NCBI RefSeq assembly: GCF_020089865.1 | Contig: NZ_JAIRBM010000023.1 | Coordinates: 1 to 64,000, forward strand | DNA from: Microvirga puerhi | GTDB taxonomy: Bacteria; Pseudomonadota; Alphaproteobacteria; Rhizobiales; Beijerinckiaceae | Length of the DNA stretch: 64,000 bases | Reading direction: 5' to 3' | Part shown: in pieces, positions 49,074 to 57,265 of the stretch | Layout: every line of letters starts with the position of its first letter | Position numbering within the stretch: the first letter of the stretch is position 1 | Program-made: the position numbers and the translations under genes | Notes under the pieces: generated by a model | Databases searched by the model: none | What the model was told of the DNA's origin: nothing | What the model saw: only the letters and a program-made list of their open reading frames with translations

Positions 49074-50215
49074 GGCCATCCGGGCTGCTTCCTCAGGTCT
49101 TCGAATCCATCGACGCGATCGACCCCGTCGCGTGGGATCGCTGCTTTCCGGGCGATCCGGAAGGCTGGGCGTTCTACAAGGCCATTGAGGACGCCGGGCC
49201 ACCCGGCTTCCAATGGCGCTACCTCGCAATCCTGGAGGCCGGCGTGCCACTTGCCGTGGTGCCGGCATTCCTCACGGAGTATCGGCTGGACACGACCGTG
49301 CCGCCGGGTTCGATGAAACGTCTGCTCGCGGCACTCACAGCGGCCCTGCCGTCTGTTCTGACGCTGCGCTTGGCATCCTTGGGCTCGCCGGTGGCAGAGA
49401 CTTGCCATCTCGGCTTTGTGCCGGAGGTCCCCGATGAGCGCAAGCCGTTCCTCGTGCAAGCCTTGCTCGCCGCGTTCGAGGGTATGGCCGCTCAGGAGGG
49501 GTGCAGCCTCCTCGGCGTCAAGGACGTTCCCGATGCAGGGCTCGCGCCGTGGCATGGACCACTAGCAGAGCGGGGATTCCAGCGCATGCCGGGCCTTCCG
49601 ACTGCAACTCTCGCCGTGCCGGCCGGAGGCCTCGATGCCTATCTGGCGACCCTGAGCCGCGCCACACGCAAGGACATGCGGCGGAAGCTGCGGGACGCCA
49701 CGCTTCGGATCGAGCATCGCCAGTCGGTTGACGACGTGCTCCCGCGGATCGCAGACCTTTACGAGCAGACCTTCGCGCGCGGGGATCTCACGTTCGAGCG
49801 CCTGCCGCCCGCATATTTCGCCGCCGTGCTCGCAAGAATGCCGACGGCCGCCACGATGATCCTCTACTGGGCAGACGACGACCTTGTCGCGTTCAATCTC
49901 GTCCTCGAGGGGGAGGGCCGGCTGATCGACAAGTATGTCGGCATGGACAACGGCACGGTTAGGCAGCACAACCTGTACTTCGTCAGTTGGCTCCACAATG
50001 TCGCTCTGTGCAGCGAGTGTGACCTGCCGGTCTACCAGAGCGGCCAATCGTTCTACGCACCCAAGGTCCGGCTGGGATCGCGTCTTTCCATCAACTGGCT
50101 CTATTTCCGCCACCGCAACACATTTGCGAACTACGTGCTTGGCTTGGTGGCCAAGCTTGTGCGGCTTGACCGGTTCGATCCTGAGATTGCAAGGCTCATG
50201 GAGGAGACCCGATGA
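49070..50215 (+). CDS. FemAB/GNAT-like acyltransferase
   Basis: 381 aa. Double-GNAT architecture of the type annotated as peptidoglycan-biosynthesis-like or DUF482: early GWAFYKAIEDAGPPGFQWRY, middle LATLSRATRKDMRRKLRDAT, late LIDKYVGMDNGTVRQHNLYF, and SWLHNVALCSECDLPVYQSG. These enzymes add acyl or aminoacyl groups to amines. The overlaps on both sides (ATGA) imply one tightly coupled operon. Confidence 0.75.
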   Translation: MRPSGLLPQVFESIDAIDPVAWDRCFPGDPEGWAFYKAIEDAGPPGFQWRYLAILEAGVPLAVVPAFLTEYRLDTTVPPGSMKRLLAALTAALPSVLTLRLASLGSPVAETCHLGFVPEVPDERKPFLVQALLAAFEGMAAQEGCSLLGVKDVPDAGLAPWHGPLAERGFQRMPGLPTATLAVPAGGLDAYLATLSRATRKDMRRKLRDATLRIEHRQSVDDVLPRIADLYEQTFARGDLTFERLPPAYFAAVLARMPTAATMILYWADDDLVAFNLVLEGEGRLIDKYVGMDNGTVRQHNLYFVSWLHNVALCSECDLPVYQSGQSFYAPKVRLGSRLSINWLYFRHRNTFANYVLGLVAKLVRLDRFDPEIARLMEETR

Positions 50216-50610
50216 GAGACCGCTCATCCGTTCTGCTGCCTCATTTCACGTTATGTTCTATCTTGGCATGGGGTGGGCTGATTGTTTCCGAGACGCTGGC
50301 GCAGGTCGCTCTCAAGGCGGCAGGGGATCGCCTCGGCTCGATGGATTTCGGCGTCGGGTGGGTCATGTCGGCCATCACCGATCCCTGGACCGTTGCAGGT
50401 GTAATCGGCTATGTCGGCGCGTTCGCCTCCTGGATGACGGTCCTCAACCGTATTCCTTTGAGCCTCGGCTTTCCTTTGACCTCCGTGATCTACGTCACGG
50501 TGACGGCTGCGTCCGTCCTCCTGTTCCGGGAGGAGTTCGGAGTGCTGCGATGGAGCGGAATCATGCTGATTGTCGTCGGAGTGGTGATCATCGGGACCGA
50601 GGAGGATTAG
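50212..50610 (+). CDS. SMR/EamA-type small membrane transporter, subunit 2
   Basis: 132 aa, four to five membrane helices; SETLAQVALKAAGDRLG corresponds to the Glu helix of subunit 1. It ends IVVGVVIIGTEED. It likely pairs with the 116-aa protein at 47859 as an asymmetric exporter or flippase, though three enzyme genes separate them. Confidence 0.8.
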   Translation: MRDRSSVLLPHFTLCSILAWGGLIVSETLAQVALKAAGDRLGSMDFGVGWVMSAITDPWTVAGVIGYVGAFASWMTVLNRIPLSLGFPLTSVIYVTVTAASVLLFREEFGVLRWSGIMLIVVGVVIIGTEED

Positions 50611-50614
50611 ACAT

Positions 50615-50728
50615 ATGTCCGCCATTCGAATGCTTCAGTGGATGGGCCTCGCGTCAATCCTGGCCGAAAGAGCACTGCATGCGGGCGGGGGCTCCAGCGC
50701 GACCTATGCCGTCGAGGGAGAGGAGTAG
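50615..50728 (+). CDS. Short ORF, 37 aa, between transporter and methyltransferase
   Basis: ATG at 50615, five bases after the transporter stop, with GAGGA at 50600-50604. The product starts MSAIRMLQWMGLASILAERA and ends VEGEE. Its stop is two bases before the GTG of the next gene and contains that gene's ribosome site (GGAGAGGAG), so it may couple translation even if the peptide has no function. Confidence 0.4.
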   Translation: MSAIRMLQWMGLASILAERALHAGGGSSATYAVEGEE

Positions 50729-50730
50729 CC

Positions 50731-51969
50731 GTGGAGCGCATACTGTCCACGGCCCTGCGCGACATGGTCCGCGAGGGTAATCTCACCGTTACGTTCGCCT
50801 CGGGCCGCCAGGAGCAATTCGGCGATGGCGCCGGACCATCGCTTGCCGTTCGCTTCACGGATGCTGCGGCCGAGCTGGCGATGGTGCTCGATCCGGACCT
50901 CCGTTTTGGCGAACTCTACATGGACGGTCGGTTCGTGGTCGAACGCGGGACGATTTTCGACGTCCTCAAGCTGTTCTATGCCAATGCGGAAGGGCAGCAG
51001 CAGCCGCTTCTATCCCGCATCGTGGACTGGATCCGTTTCTCGGTACGACGCGCGGTGCGCACGAACTTGCCTTCGCGGGCGCGTCGCAACGTCGCGCATC
51101 ATTACGACCTCGACAGCCGGCTGTTTCGCCTCTTTCTCGATGAGGATATGCAGTATAGTTGCGCCTATTTCGCGGATGACGAGGCCACGCTCGAAGAGGC
51201 GCAGGCCGAGAAGAAGCGCCGCATCGTGGCCAAGCTGTGCCTGTGTCCGGGCCAGAGCGTCCTCGATATCGGAAGCGGCTGGGGCGGTCTTGCACTACAG
51301 GTCGCCCAAAGTGCTCCCGAACTGCGGGTCACGGGTATCACGCTGTCCACGGAACAGCTCGCCGTCGCGCAGGACCGCGCGGCGCAAGCGGGCCTTGCGA
51401 GCCAGGTCCGCTTCGAACTGAAGGATTATCGCGCGATCGAGGGTCCTTTCGACCGCATCGTCTCGGTCGGCATGTTCGAGCATGTCGGTGCAGGCTTCTA
51501 CGGCACCTTCTTTGAGCACGTCGCGCGGCTCCTCGCCCGCCGCGGCGTCATGCTCCTGCATACGATAGGGTTCTCGGAAGCGCCAGGCTTCGTCACGCCG
51601 TGGCTCGACAAATACATCTTCCCGGGCGGCGACATACCCTCTCTGTCCGACATCGTTTCCCCCATCGAAAAGGCTGGTCTCGTCATCAGTGATGTCGAGG
51701 TGATGCGCTTCCACTATGCATTGACGCTGCGCGAGTGGAGCAAGCGGTTTCAGGCGCGGAGGACGGAAGCGGCGGCCCTCTACGACGAGCGGTTTTGCCG
51801 CATGTGGGAATTCTACCTGGCAGCGGCGGAGTGCTCGTTCTGGCACGAGAACCTCGTCGTGTTTCAGATTCAGCTCGCCAAGTCGGCTCATGCCCTGCCC
51901 CGCACGCGACGCTACATGGAGCAGGCTCGTGCCGTTGAGCTCTTCCCCCATGCCGGTGCCGTGGGATGA
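50731..51969 (+). CDS. Cyclopropane-fatty-acyl-phospholipid synthase-like methyltransferase
   Basis: 412 aa from a GTG at 50731 with GGAGAGGAG upstream. CFA family features: HHYDLDSRLFRLFLDEDMQY then SCAYF, SAM site VLDIGSGWGGLALQVA, VGMFEHVGAGFYGTFF, and late SEAPGFVTPWLDKYIFPGG with LTLREWSKRFQARR. It transfers a methylene or methyl group from SAM to unsaturated acyl chains. It is the last biosynthetic gene of the run, pointing to a lipid product or lipid-linked intermediate. Confidence 0.88.
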   Translation: MERILSTALRDMVREGNLTVTFASGRQEQFGDGAGPSLAVRFTDAAAELAMVLDPDLRFGELYMDGRFVVERGTIFDVLKLFYANAEGQQQPLLSRIVDWIRFSVRRAVRTNLPSRARRNVAHHYDLDSRLFRLFLDEDMQYSCAYFADDEATLEEAQAEKKRRIVAKLCLCPGQSVLDIGSGWGGLALQVAQSAPELRVTGITLSTEQLAVAQDRAAQAGLASQVRFELKDYRAIEGPFDRIVSVGMFEHVGAGFYGTFFEHVARLLARRGVMLLHTIGFSEAPGFVTPWLDKYIFPGGDIPSLSDIVSPIEKAGLVISDVEVMRFHYALTLREWSKRFQARRTEAAALYDERFCRMWEFYLAAAECSFWHENLVVFQIQLAKSAHALPRTRRYMEQARAVELFPHAGAVG

Positions 51970-52080
51970 GAGGATATCAAGCGACGCAAAGTGGCTAATC
52001 GCGGACCGCGGCAGGTTGCTGCGGGTCTCAACGATCGCATTCCCGACCTGAACCACCAAGATTTGCTGGGACGTGTTTCA

Positions 52081-52608
52081 ATGCTAAAGAGTGTCTTTGG
52101 TTTCAACTCCTCAGAGGATTGTCCTTCGATCACGAAGTCTTTCGCGATTTGGGGCGGGCAGGCCGCACTTCTCCTCGGCATGGCTTTGACTTCCGCAGGC
52201 GCAGCGACACCAATCCGCGAGATAACGGGCATCTGGATGCCGGAGGACGGTGAGAGTGCCATCGAGATCTCGGCGTGCGGCAGTGCGCGATGCGGACGGG
52301 TTGTCTGGCTCAAGTCCTCCCATGACGAGAGTGGCCGTCCCGTCCTCGACGACAACAATCCGGATACGAGCCTCCGTTCACGCCGGATCTGCAACCTCCA
52401 GATCATCACCGCCATCAAGCCGCAGACCGATGGGACTTGGGGCCAAGGCCGCATCTACGACCCGGAAGACGGCAGATCCTACGATGTCGAAGTCCGGTTG
52501 GACCAACCCGATGTCCTCAAGGTGACCGGTTACCTAGGCATTAAAACTTTCGGCGAGACGGTCACATGGCGGCGTACGGCGGCGCCGGGGCGCTGTGATG
52601 AACGCTGA
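52081..52608 (+). CDS. DUF2147-family secreted protein
   Basis: 175 aa. N-terminal hydrophobic export segment (GGQAALLLGMALTSAGAAT), then the DUF2147 signature: ITGIWMPEDGESAIEISACG, CGRVVWLKSSHDESGRPVLD and NPDTSLRSRRICN. Periplasmic lipocalin-like fold in known members; role unknown. The start is uncertain (51991 is in frame). The histidine kinase follows 12 bases later. Confidence 0.8.
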   Translation: MLKSVFGFNSSEDCPSITKSFAIWGGQAALLLGMALTSAGAATPIREITGIWMPEDGESAIEISACGSARCGRVVWLKSSHDESGRPVLDDNNPDTSLRSRRICNLQIITAIKPQTDGTWGQGRIYDPEDGRSYDVEVRLDQPDVLKVTGYLGIKTFGETVTWRRTAAPGRCDER

Positions 52609-52620
52609 ACGGCACCTGCC

Positions 52621-54381
52621 ATGATCGGCCCACGGCTTTCTTCGCTGCGATGGCGCCTTGTTCTCGCATTCCTGCTTGTCAGCGCCCCTCCGGTGCTCGG
52701 AGCCAGCTATTTCGCGGCAAAGGTCATTTCGGCGGCCTTCCAGCACAACGTCGAACGCTGGCTGGAGGAAACGGCCCATTTTTTGGCATTGGATACCGAG
52801 GAGGCCAAGGACGAGGCAGACAAGTCGGCCGCGATCATCGTGACCACACTGGAGAGCCGTAAGACTTTCGATCCCGAGGGGCTCGGAGACTTCGTAGCGC
52901 CATTTGCCGATCTCCTGGCGTCCGTTGGTTATGACTACGTCCAGATCTACGATGACGATGGACGAAGTGAGTACACGTTCGGCCAATTCACATTTCTCAG
53001 TCCACCGCCGAAGGAAGCAAGCAAGTCGCTCTATCGCGTCCAGGTCAACGGCGGCGAGACCATTGTGGGAGGAGCCGTCCGGGTTTTCTCGAACTCCGGG
53101 AAGAGGCACTTCGTGTTTGTTGCAAATGCAATCGACGAGGCGTTCTTTGCAGCTTCCCAAGCAAGTAAGACGCTGCAGATCCGGATTCCCGTCGTCAATT
53201 CCAATGGCGCGGTCGCAGTCAGGCCGGGCCAAGCCGGGCCACCATTCGAGATCCCTGCGGGGGTCCTGCAATCCCTTCTACAGGGCGCGCAAAGCGCCGT
53301 CTCGTCCGGCACGGCACAGGTCGGCCCGGCAACTGCCTTTGCGGCTTTGCGCGACGAGCAGGGTCACCTCGTGGCCATCGTCGCCTGTCGGGTGGCCGGA
53401 ATGGCCGCTATGTTCGAGCGTCTCACGAAATGGCAATACTTTCTTGCCCTCGCCGGGATCGCGGGACTGTTTTCCGTGCTTGTGGGAGCCCTGGTCGCGG
53501 AGCGCATCACCCGCCCGCTCCGGGCCCTAATTGAGGGCGTCCGCGCTGTCACGGCCGGTGATTACCGAAGCCGCGTTCAGGAGACCGGAGGGCATGAACT
53601 CGCGGAACTGGCGACAGGTTTTAATCTGATGAACGAGCAGCTCGACCGCCTGCGGAGCAAGGAAGGGGCCATGCGCAAGCGCGAACAGCTTGCCACTCTT
53701 GGAGAAGCCGCCGCAGTGCTTGCGCATGAGATCCGCAACCCACTGGGAATCATTAAGACATCCAGCCAATTGGTTCGTATGAAGTCGGCTCTCAACGCAT
53801 CGGAAGATCGTCTCATTGGGTTCGTGCTCGATGAAGTCTCCCGCATCGATCGGCTTGTCCGCGACCTGCTCGATTTCGCACGACCGAAGGAAATGCAGAA
53901 GAGCCTGATCGACTTCCGGAGAGATGTTTTGGAGCGCGCAATCGACTTTGCCGCTCCAGAATTGGCCAAGCGGGGTCTGACCTGGACGATCTCAGGGCCG
54001 AACGGCAGTGCGAAAGTGTTCGGAGATCCGGATCGTCTCTATCAGACTGTGCTGAACCTTATCTTGAACGCAATGGACGCAACGGAAGGTGGGGGCACAT
54101 TAACGGCTACGATGAACCGTCGAGCTCATGCCCTGGAACTCAAGCTTGAGGACGACGGGGTCGGAATAGCGCCCGAGGTCATCGGGCGGATCTTCGACCC
54201 CTTCTTCACGACAAAAGCCAAAGGAACCGGGTTGGGCTTGGCCCAGGCCAAGGCTGCCGTTGAGGAGCATGGCGGCTCTCTCACTTGCGCCAGCACGCTC
54301 GGTCGAGGGACGGCCTTCATCGTAGAACTACCTTTACCCGAGTTGGAGCATGCCGATGAGACCATCTGTTCTGGTCGTTGA
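52621..54381 (+). CDS. NtrB-type sensor histidine kinase
   Basis: 586 aa. Two membrane helices at residues 10-32 and about 268-290 bracket a large periplasmic sensor domain. HAMP follows (ERITRPLRALIEGVRAVTAG), then the H-box EAAAVLAHEIRNPLGIIKTS, N-box YQTVLNLILNAMDATEGGG, G1 LEDDGVGIAPEVI and G2 KGTGLGLAQAKA. It senses a signal outside the cytoplasm and phosphorylates the regulator encoded next, whose start lies inside its 3' end. Confidence 0.92.
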   Translation: MIGPRLSSLRWRLVLAFLLVSAPPVLGASYFAAKVISAAFQHNVERWLEETAHFLALDTEEAKDEADKSAAIIVTTLESRKTFDPEGLGDFVAPFADLLASVGYDYVQIYDDDGRSEYTFGQFTFLSPPPKEASKSLYRVQVNGGETIVGGAVRVFSNSGKRHFVFVANAIDEAFFAASQASKTLQIRIPVVNSNGAVAVRPGQAGPPFEIPAGVLQSLLQGAQSAVSSGTAQVGPATAFAALRDEQGHLVAIVACRVAGMAAMFERLTKWQYFLALAGIAGLFSVLVGALVAERITRPLRALIEGVRAVTAGDYRSRVQETGGHELAELATGFNLMNEQLDRLRSKEGAMRKREQLATLGEAAAVLAHEIRNPLGIIKTSSQLVRMKSALNASEDRLIGFVLDEVSRIDRLVRDLLDFARPKEMQKSLIDFRRDVLERAIDFAAPELAKRGLTWTISGPNGSAKVFGDPDRLYQTVLNLILNAMDATEGGGTLTATMNRRAHALELKLEDDGVGIAPEVIGRIFDPFFTTKAKGTGLGLAQAKAAVEEHGGSLTCASTLGRGTAFIVELPLPELEHADETICSGR

Positions 54382-55732
54382 CGACGAAGTCCGGCTCGCC
54401 GAGGTCGTGTCGGCTGCTCTCGCCGAGCGAGGGTTCGACGGGCAGGCGGTTGGATCCGTAAATGAGGCACTGGGAGTGTTGAATTCCTCGGATGTGAGCC
54501 TTGTGCTGACCGACCTTCGGATGCCCGGCCTGGGCGGGCGCGACCTGCTTCGGCGCATTCAGGCGGTGAGGTCGGAGATACCGGTCATCATCATGACCGC
54601 ATATGCGTCCGTGCGCGACGCGGTCGACCTCGTGAAGCAAGGTGCGTTCGACTACATCTCGAAGCCGTTCGAAATCGATGACGTGATTGCGACCGTCGAA
54701 AGGGCGCTCAAGCTCGGCGAGGCGCTCGAAGACAACCGCCGGCTCCGCTTGGAGCTCGAGGAAAAGTACAGTTTCGGTCACCTTACGGGCGAGAGTGCGT
54801 CATTCCGAAACGTCCTGCGCCAGATCACCGAAGTGTGCGAGAGCCGGGCAACGGTCCTGCTCGAGGGAGAGAGCGGCACCGGCAAGGAACTCGTCGCCCG
54901 GGCGATCCACTACAACAGTCCTCGCCGCCTGAGGCCGTTCGTGGCGGTGAATTGTGCCGCAATTCCTGAGAACCTCCTGGAGAGCGAGCTTTTTGGGCAT
55001 GTGAAAGGTGCGTTCACGGGCGCTCTGGCAGCCCGGCAAGGCCGCTTTGCGGCCGCAGACAAGGGAACGCTCTTCCTGGACGAGATCGGCGACATGCCTC
55101 TCTCTATTCAGGCGAAGGTTCTGCGCGCCATTCAGGAGCAGACATTCGAACCCATCGGGTCGAACAGGTCCGTTCATGTCGACGTCCGGATTATCGCCGC
55201 AACGCATAAGGACTTGAGGCGGCTGATAGATGCGCAGGAGTTCAGGGCGGATTTGTATTACCGTCTCAACATCTTCCCGATAGCACTCCCGCCCCTGCGG
55301 GACCGGCCGGGCGATATTCTTCTGCTGGCTCGCCAGTTCCTCAACTCCTTTGCGGCGGACATGGGTAAGCGTCTCATCGGCTTCACGTCGTCGGCGGAAG
55401 CCGCGATGGCGGGATATTCGTGGCCTGGGAACGTTCGTGAATTGCAGAACTGCGTGCAGCGCGCCGTCATCGTCGCACGCGGCAACACGATCGACGTTTC
55501 CGATCTTTCTCATTATGTCGTAGAAGGGAACAGTAAACTTGCCCCGGAGGTCGGGCTGCCGAACGATCTCGACGCCGAACTCGCGCGGATCGAAAGAAAC
55601 TATATCATCGAGGCGCTGAAGGAAACGAATGGAGTGCAGGTAAGGGCAGCGGAGCGACTTGGAATTTCGGAGCGAAGCCTCTGGCACCGCGTCAAGAAGC
55701 TTGCGATCAAGATTGGCCATCATGTTGAGTGA
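54356..55732 (+). CDS. NtrC-type sigma-54-dependent response regulator
   Basis: 458 aa from the ATG at 54356, seven bases after GGAG (ATG 54350 is too close). Receiver domain with VLVVDDEVRLAEVV and the phospho-acceptor in LVLTDLRMPG near residue 53. AAA+ domain with Walker A LLEGESGTGKELVARA, the sigma-54-contact GAFTGA in HVKGAFTGALAARQG, and Walker B GTLFLDEIGDMP. The C-terminal Fis-type helix-turn-helix is VRAAERLGISERSLWHRVKK. It activates sigma-54 promoters, and the two strong ones in the window are at 44266 and 46151. Confidence 0.94.
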   Translation: MRPSVLVVDDEVRLAEVVSAALAERGFDGQAVGSVNEALGVLNSSDVSLVLTDLRMPGLGGRDLLRRIQAVRSEIPVIIMTAYASVRDAVDLVKQGAFDYISKPFEIDDVIATVERALKLGEALEDNRRLRLELEEKYSFGHLTGESASFRNVLRQITEVCESRATVLLEGESGTGKELVARAIHYNSPRRLRPFVAVNCAAIPENLLESELFGHVKGAFTGALAARQGRFAAADKGTLFLDEIGDMPLSIQAKVLRAIQEQTFEPIGSNRSVHVDVRIIAATHKDLRRLIDAQEFRADLYYRLNIFPIALPPLRDRPGDILLLARQFLNSFAADMGKRLIGFTSSAEAAMAGYSWPGNVRELQNCVQRAVIVARGNTIDVSDLSHYVVEGNSKLAPEVGLPNDLDAELARIERNYIIEALKETNGVQVRAAERLGISERSLWHRVKKLAIKIGHHVE

Positions 55733-55738
55733 GCACGA

Positions 55739-56608
55739 ATGTTGATCGTTCAGCCAGATCCGAATGCCAGCCGGTTGCCGAAGCGAACGCTGTACATCGC
55801 CATTCCGGCCTATTCCGCACTAGCGCTTTCAGTATTGCCAGCGCAGGCTCAAGACATCCTCAGTCCGACACCCTCAGCCGAAGCTTCGTCGGCATGGATC
55901 GTCACTCTGACCGGAACCGGACTTGTCAGCCCAAAGTACGAAGGGGCCAGTGCTTACGGCCTATCGGGATTCCCGTCCGTGGGTTTTCGGCATCCCAATG
56001 AGCCTGAGGAGTTCAGCGCTCCGGACGATAGTCTCGATTATACACTCTTCAGCACGTCAGGGTGGAAGGTTGGCCCGGTGGCCAACATCAGGTCAGGTCG
56101 GTCTGCGCAAGACGACAGCCGCTTGTCCGGTCTCAGAAACTACCCATGGGCCATTGAAGCCGGCGTATTCGTCGAATACTGGCCCATTCAGGACCGCCTG
56201 CGCACTCGCCTCGAAGTTCGTCACGGGCTGCATCGTCACGACGGCTTCGTGGCTGATCTTTCGGCTGATCTCATCCAGAAGTTTGGGGCATTCACGCTCT
56301 CGGGCGGTCCACGCGCGTCACTGGCCGACAACAGCATCATGGAGAAGGAGTTCGGAATCAGTCCGGCGGGCGCCCTTCGAAACGGAATGCTGCCAGCCTT
56401 CAGTGCCCATGGCGGCGTGAAATCCGTCGGACTGGAAGCCGCGGTGAGCTACGACTGGTCGGATCAGTGGAGGACGACCGTATTCCAGCGATACGATCGA
56501 CTTGTCGGTGACGCCGGGGCAAGCCCGATAACGACCCGCCTCGGATCAAGGAACCAGCTAATCTTCGGCTTGGAACTGACATATGCGTTCGAACTGCGCT
56601 CGCACTAA
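55739..56608 (+). CDS. MipA/OmpV-family outer-membrane protein
   Basis: 289 aa. Signal peptide ending near LPAQAQD. MipA/OmpV features: GTGLVSPKYEGASAYGLSGF then PSVGFR, a run of alternating beta strands and the C-terminal LIFGLELTYAFELRSH. It forms an outer-membrane beta barrel; the family interacts with murein enzymes or responds to envelope signals. Six bases after the response regulator, so likely in its operon. Confidence 0.82.
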   Translation: MLIVQPDPNASRLPKRTLYIAIPAYSALALSVLPAQAQDILSPTPSAEASSAWIVTLTGTGLVSPKYEGASAYGLSGFPSVGFRHPNEPEEFSAPDDSLDYTLFSTSGWKVGPVANIRSGRSAQDDSRLSGLRNYPWAIEAGVFVEYWPIQDRLRTRLEVRHGLHRHDGFVADLSADLIQKFGAFTLSGGPRASLADNSIMEKEFGISPAGALRNGMLPAFSAHGGVKSVGLEAAVSYDWSDQWRTTVFQRYDRLVGDAGASPITTRLGSRNQLIFGLELTYAFELRSH

Positions 56609-56737
56609 GTGGCTCGGCAGCAGGACAAGATCCAGGCCGGCATGACCACCGAACCGACCGTCTCGCGCCTGCTGAAGACAGGCGAGGCGAAGGTTCTTGT
56701 CGATCTCCGCTCGGCGGAGGCGACCAGGGCCGCCCTC
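56609..56737 (+). pseudogene. Fragment of an ABC transporter substrate-binding protein
   Basis: In frame from 56609: ARQQDKIQAGMTTEPTVSRL then LKTGEAKVLVDLRSAEATR. This has the look of the middle of an NMT1/SsuA-like periplasmic binding protein. It starts directly at the MipA stop, has no start of its own and stops matching near 56737, where a sensor-kinase fragment on the other strand begins. Confidence 0.45.
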
Positions 56738-56929
56738 GATCGTCCCATCCCTCTCGCTGATCTGCTCGGCGATGCTGCGTGCGGAGGCCAGCAAGGCCGT
56801 ATCTTGGACAAGCCCTGCGGTGATCTTGGCGCTCGAGAAACTGATCCAGAGATTCACCCCCAGCAGCAACGTCAGGGGGCCGAGAATCCACGCCAGGAGC
56901 TGAGCGCGCAGGCTAGTGCGAACCGTCAT
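56738..56929 (-). pseudogene. N-terminal fragment of a sensor histidine kinase
   Basis: From the ATG at 56929: MTVRTSLRAQLLAWILGPL then a membrane segment and FSSAKITAGLVQDTALLASA. This is the start of a TctE/QseC-like kinase. It is cut off after about 64 residues at ERDGTIE, where the opposite-strand fragment begins. The kinase core is absent. Confidence 0.65.
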
Positions 56930-57218
56930 CACTCCTCCGGAGCATGTAGCCAAGTCCCCGCAGCGTCGAGATCGCGATACCGCTTCCAAGGACCTTCTTG
57001 CGGATGCGATGCACGTAGATCTCGATCGCATTCGGATCGGCATCCTCGTTGAAGCCAAAGATGGCAGCGGAAAGGGCTTCCTTGGGGACCACGGACCCGG
57101 CACGGTTGATCAGCACTTCAAGAACGGACCGTTCGCGTGGCGTCAGGCCCAAGGGCGTCCCGGAGAGGGTGAAGGCCCGCGTGTTGGTGGGGTCGGAACA
57201 AGAACTGCTTCCAAACAT
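56913..57218 (-). pseudogene. C-terminal DNA-binding fragment of an OmpR/PhoB-type regulator
   Basis: The winged-helix effector domain is intact (GLTPRERSVLEVLINRAGSV then VPKEALSAAIFGF and YVHRIRKKVLGSGIAISTLR), but no receiver domain precedes it. It overlaps the start of the kinase fragment, so the pair was once a normal two-component operon. Confidence 0.75.
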
Positions 57219-57265
57219 ACGCTAAGCTAGAACGAACAAAGAACCTCCCTTTTCGCCCGGTCGGA

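Noticed and set aside
48198..49268. 356-residue minus-strand frame
   Set aside because: Antisense to the alpha/beta hydrolase, whose catalytic triad is intact.
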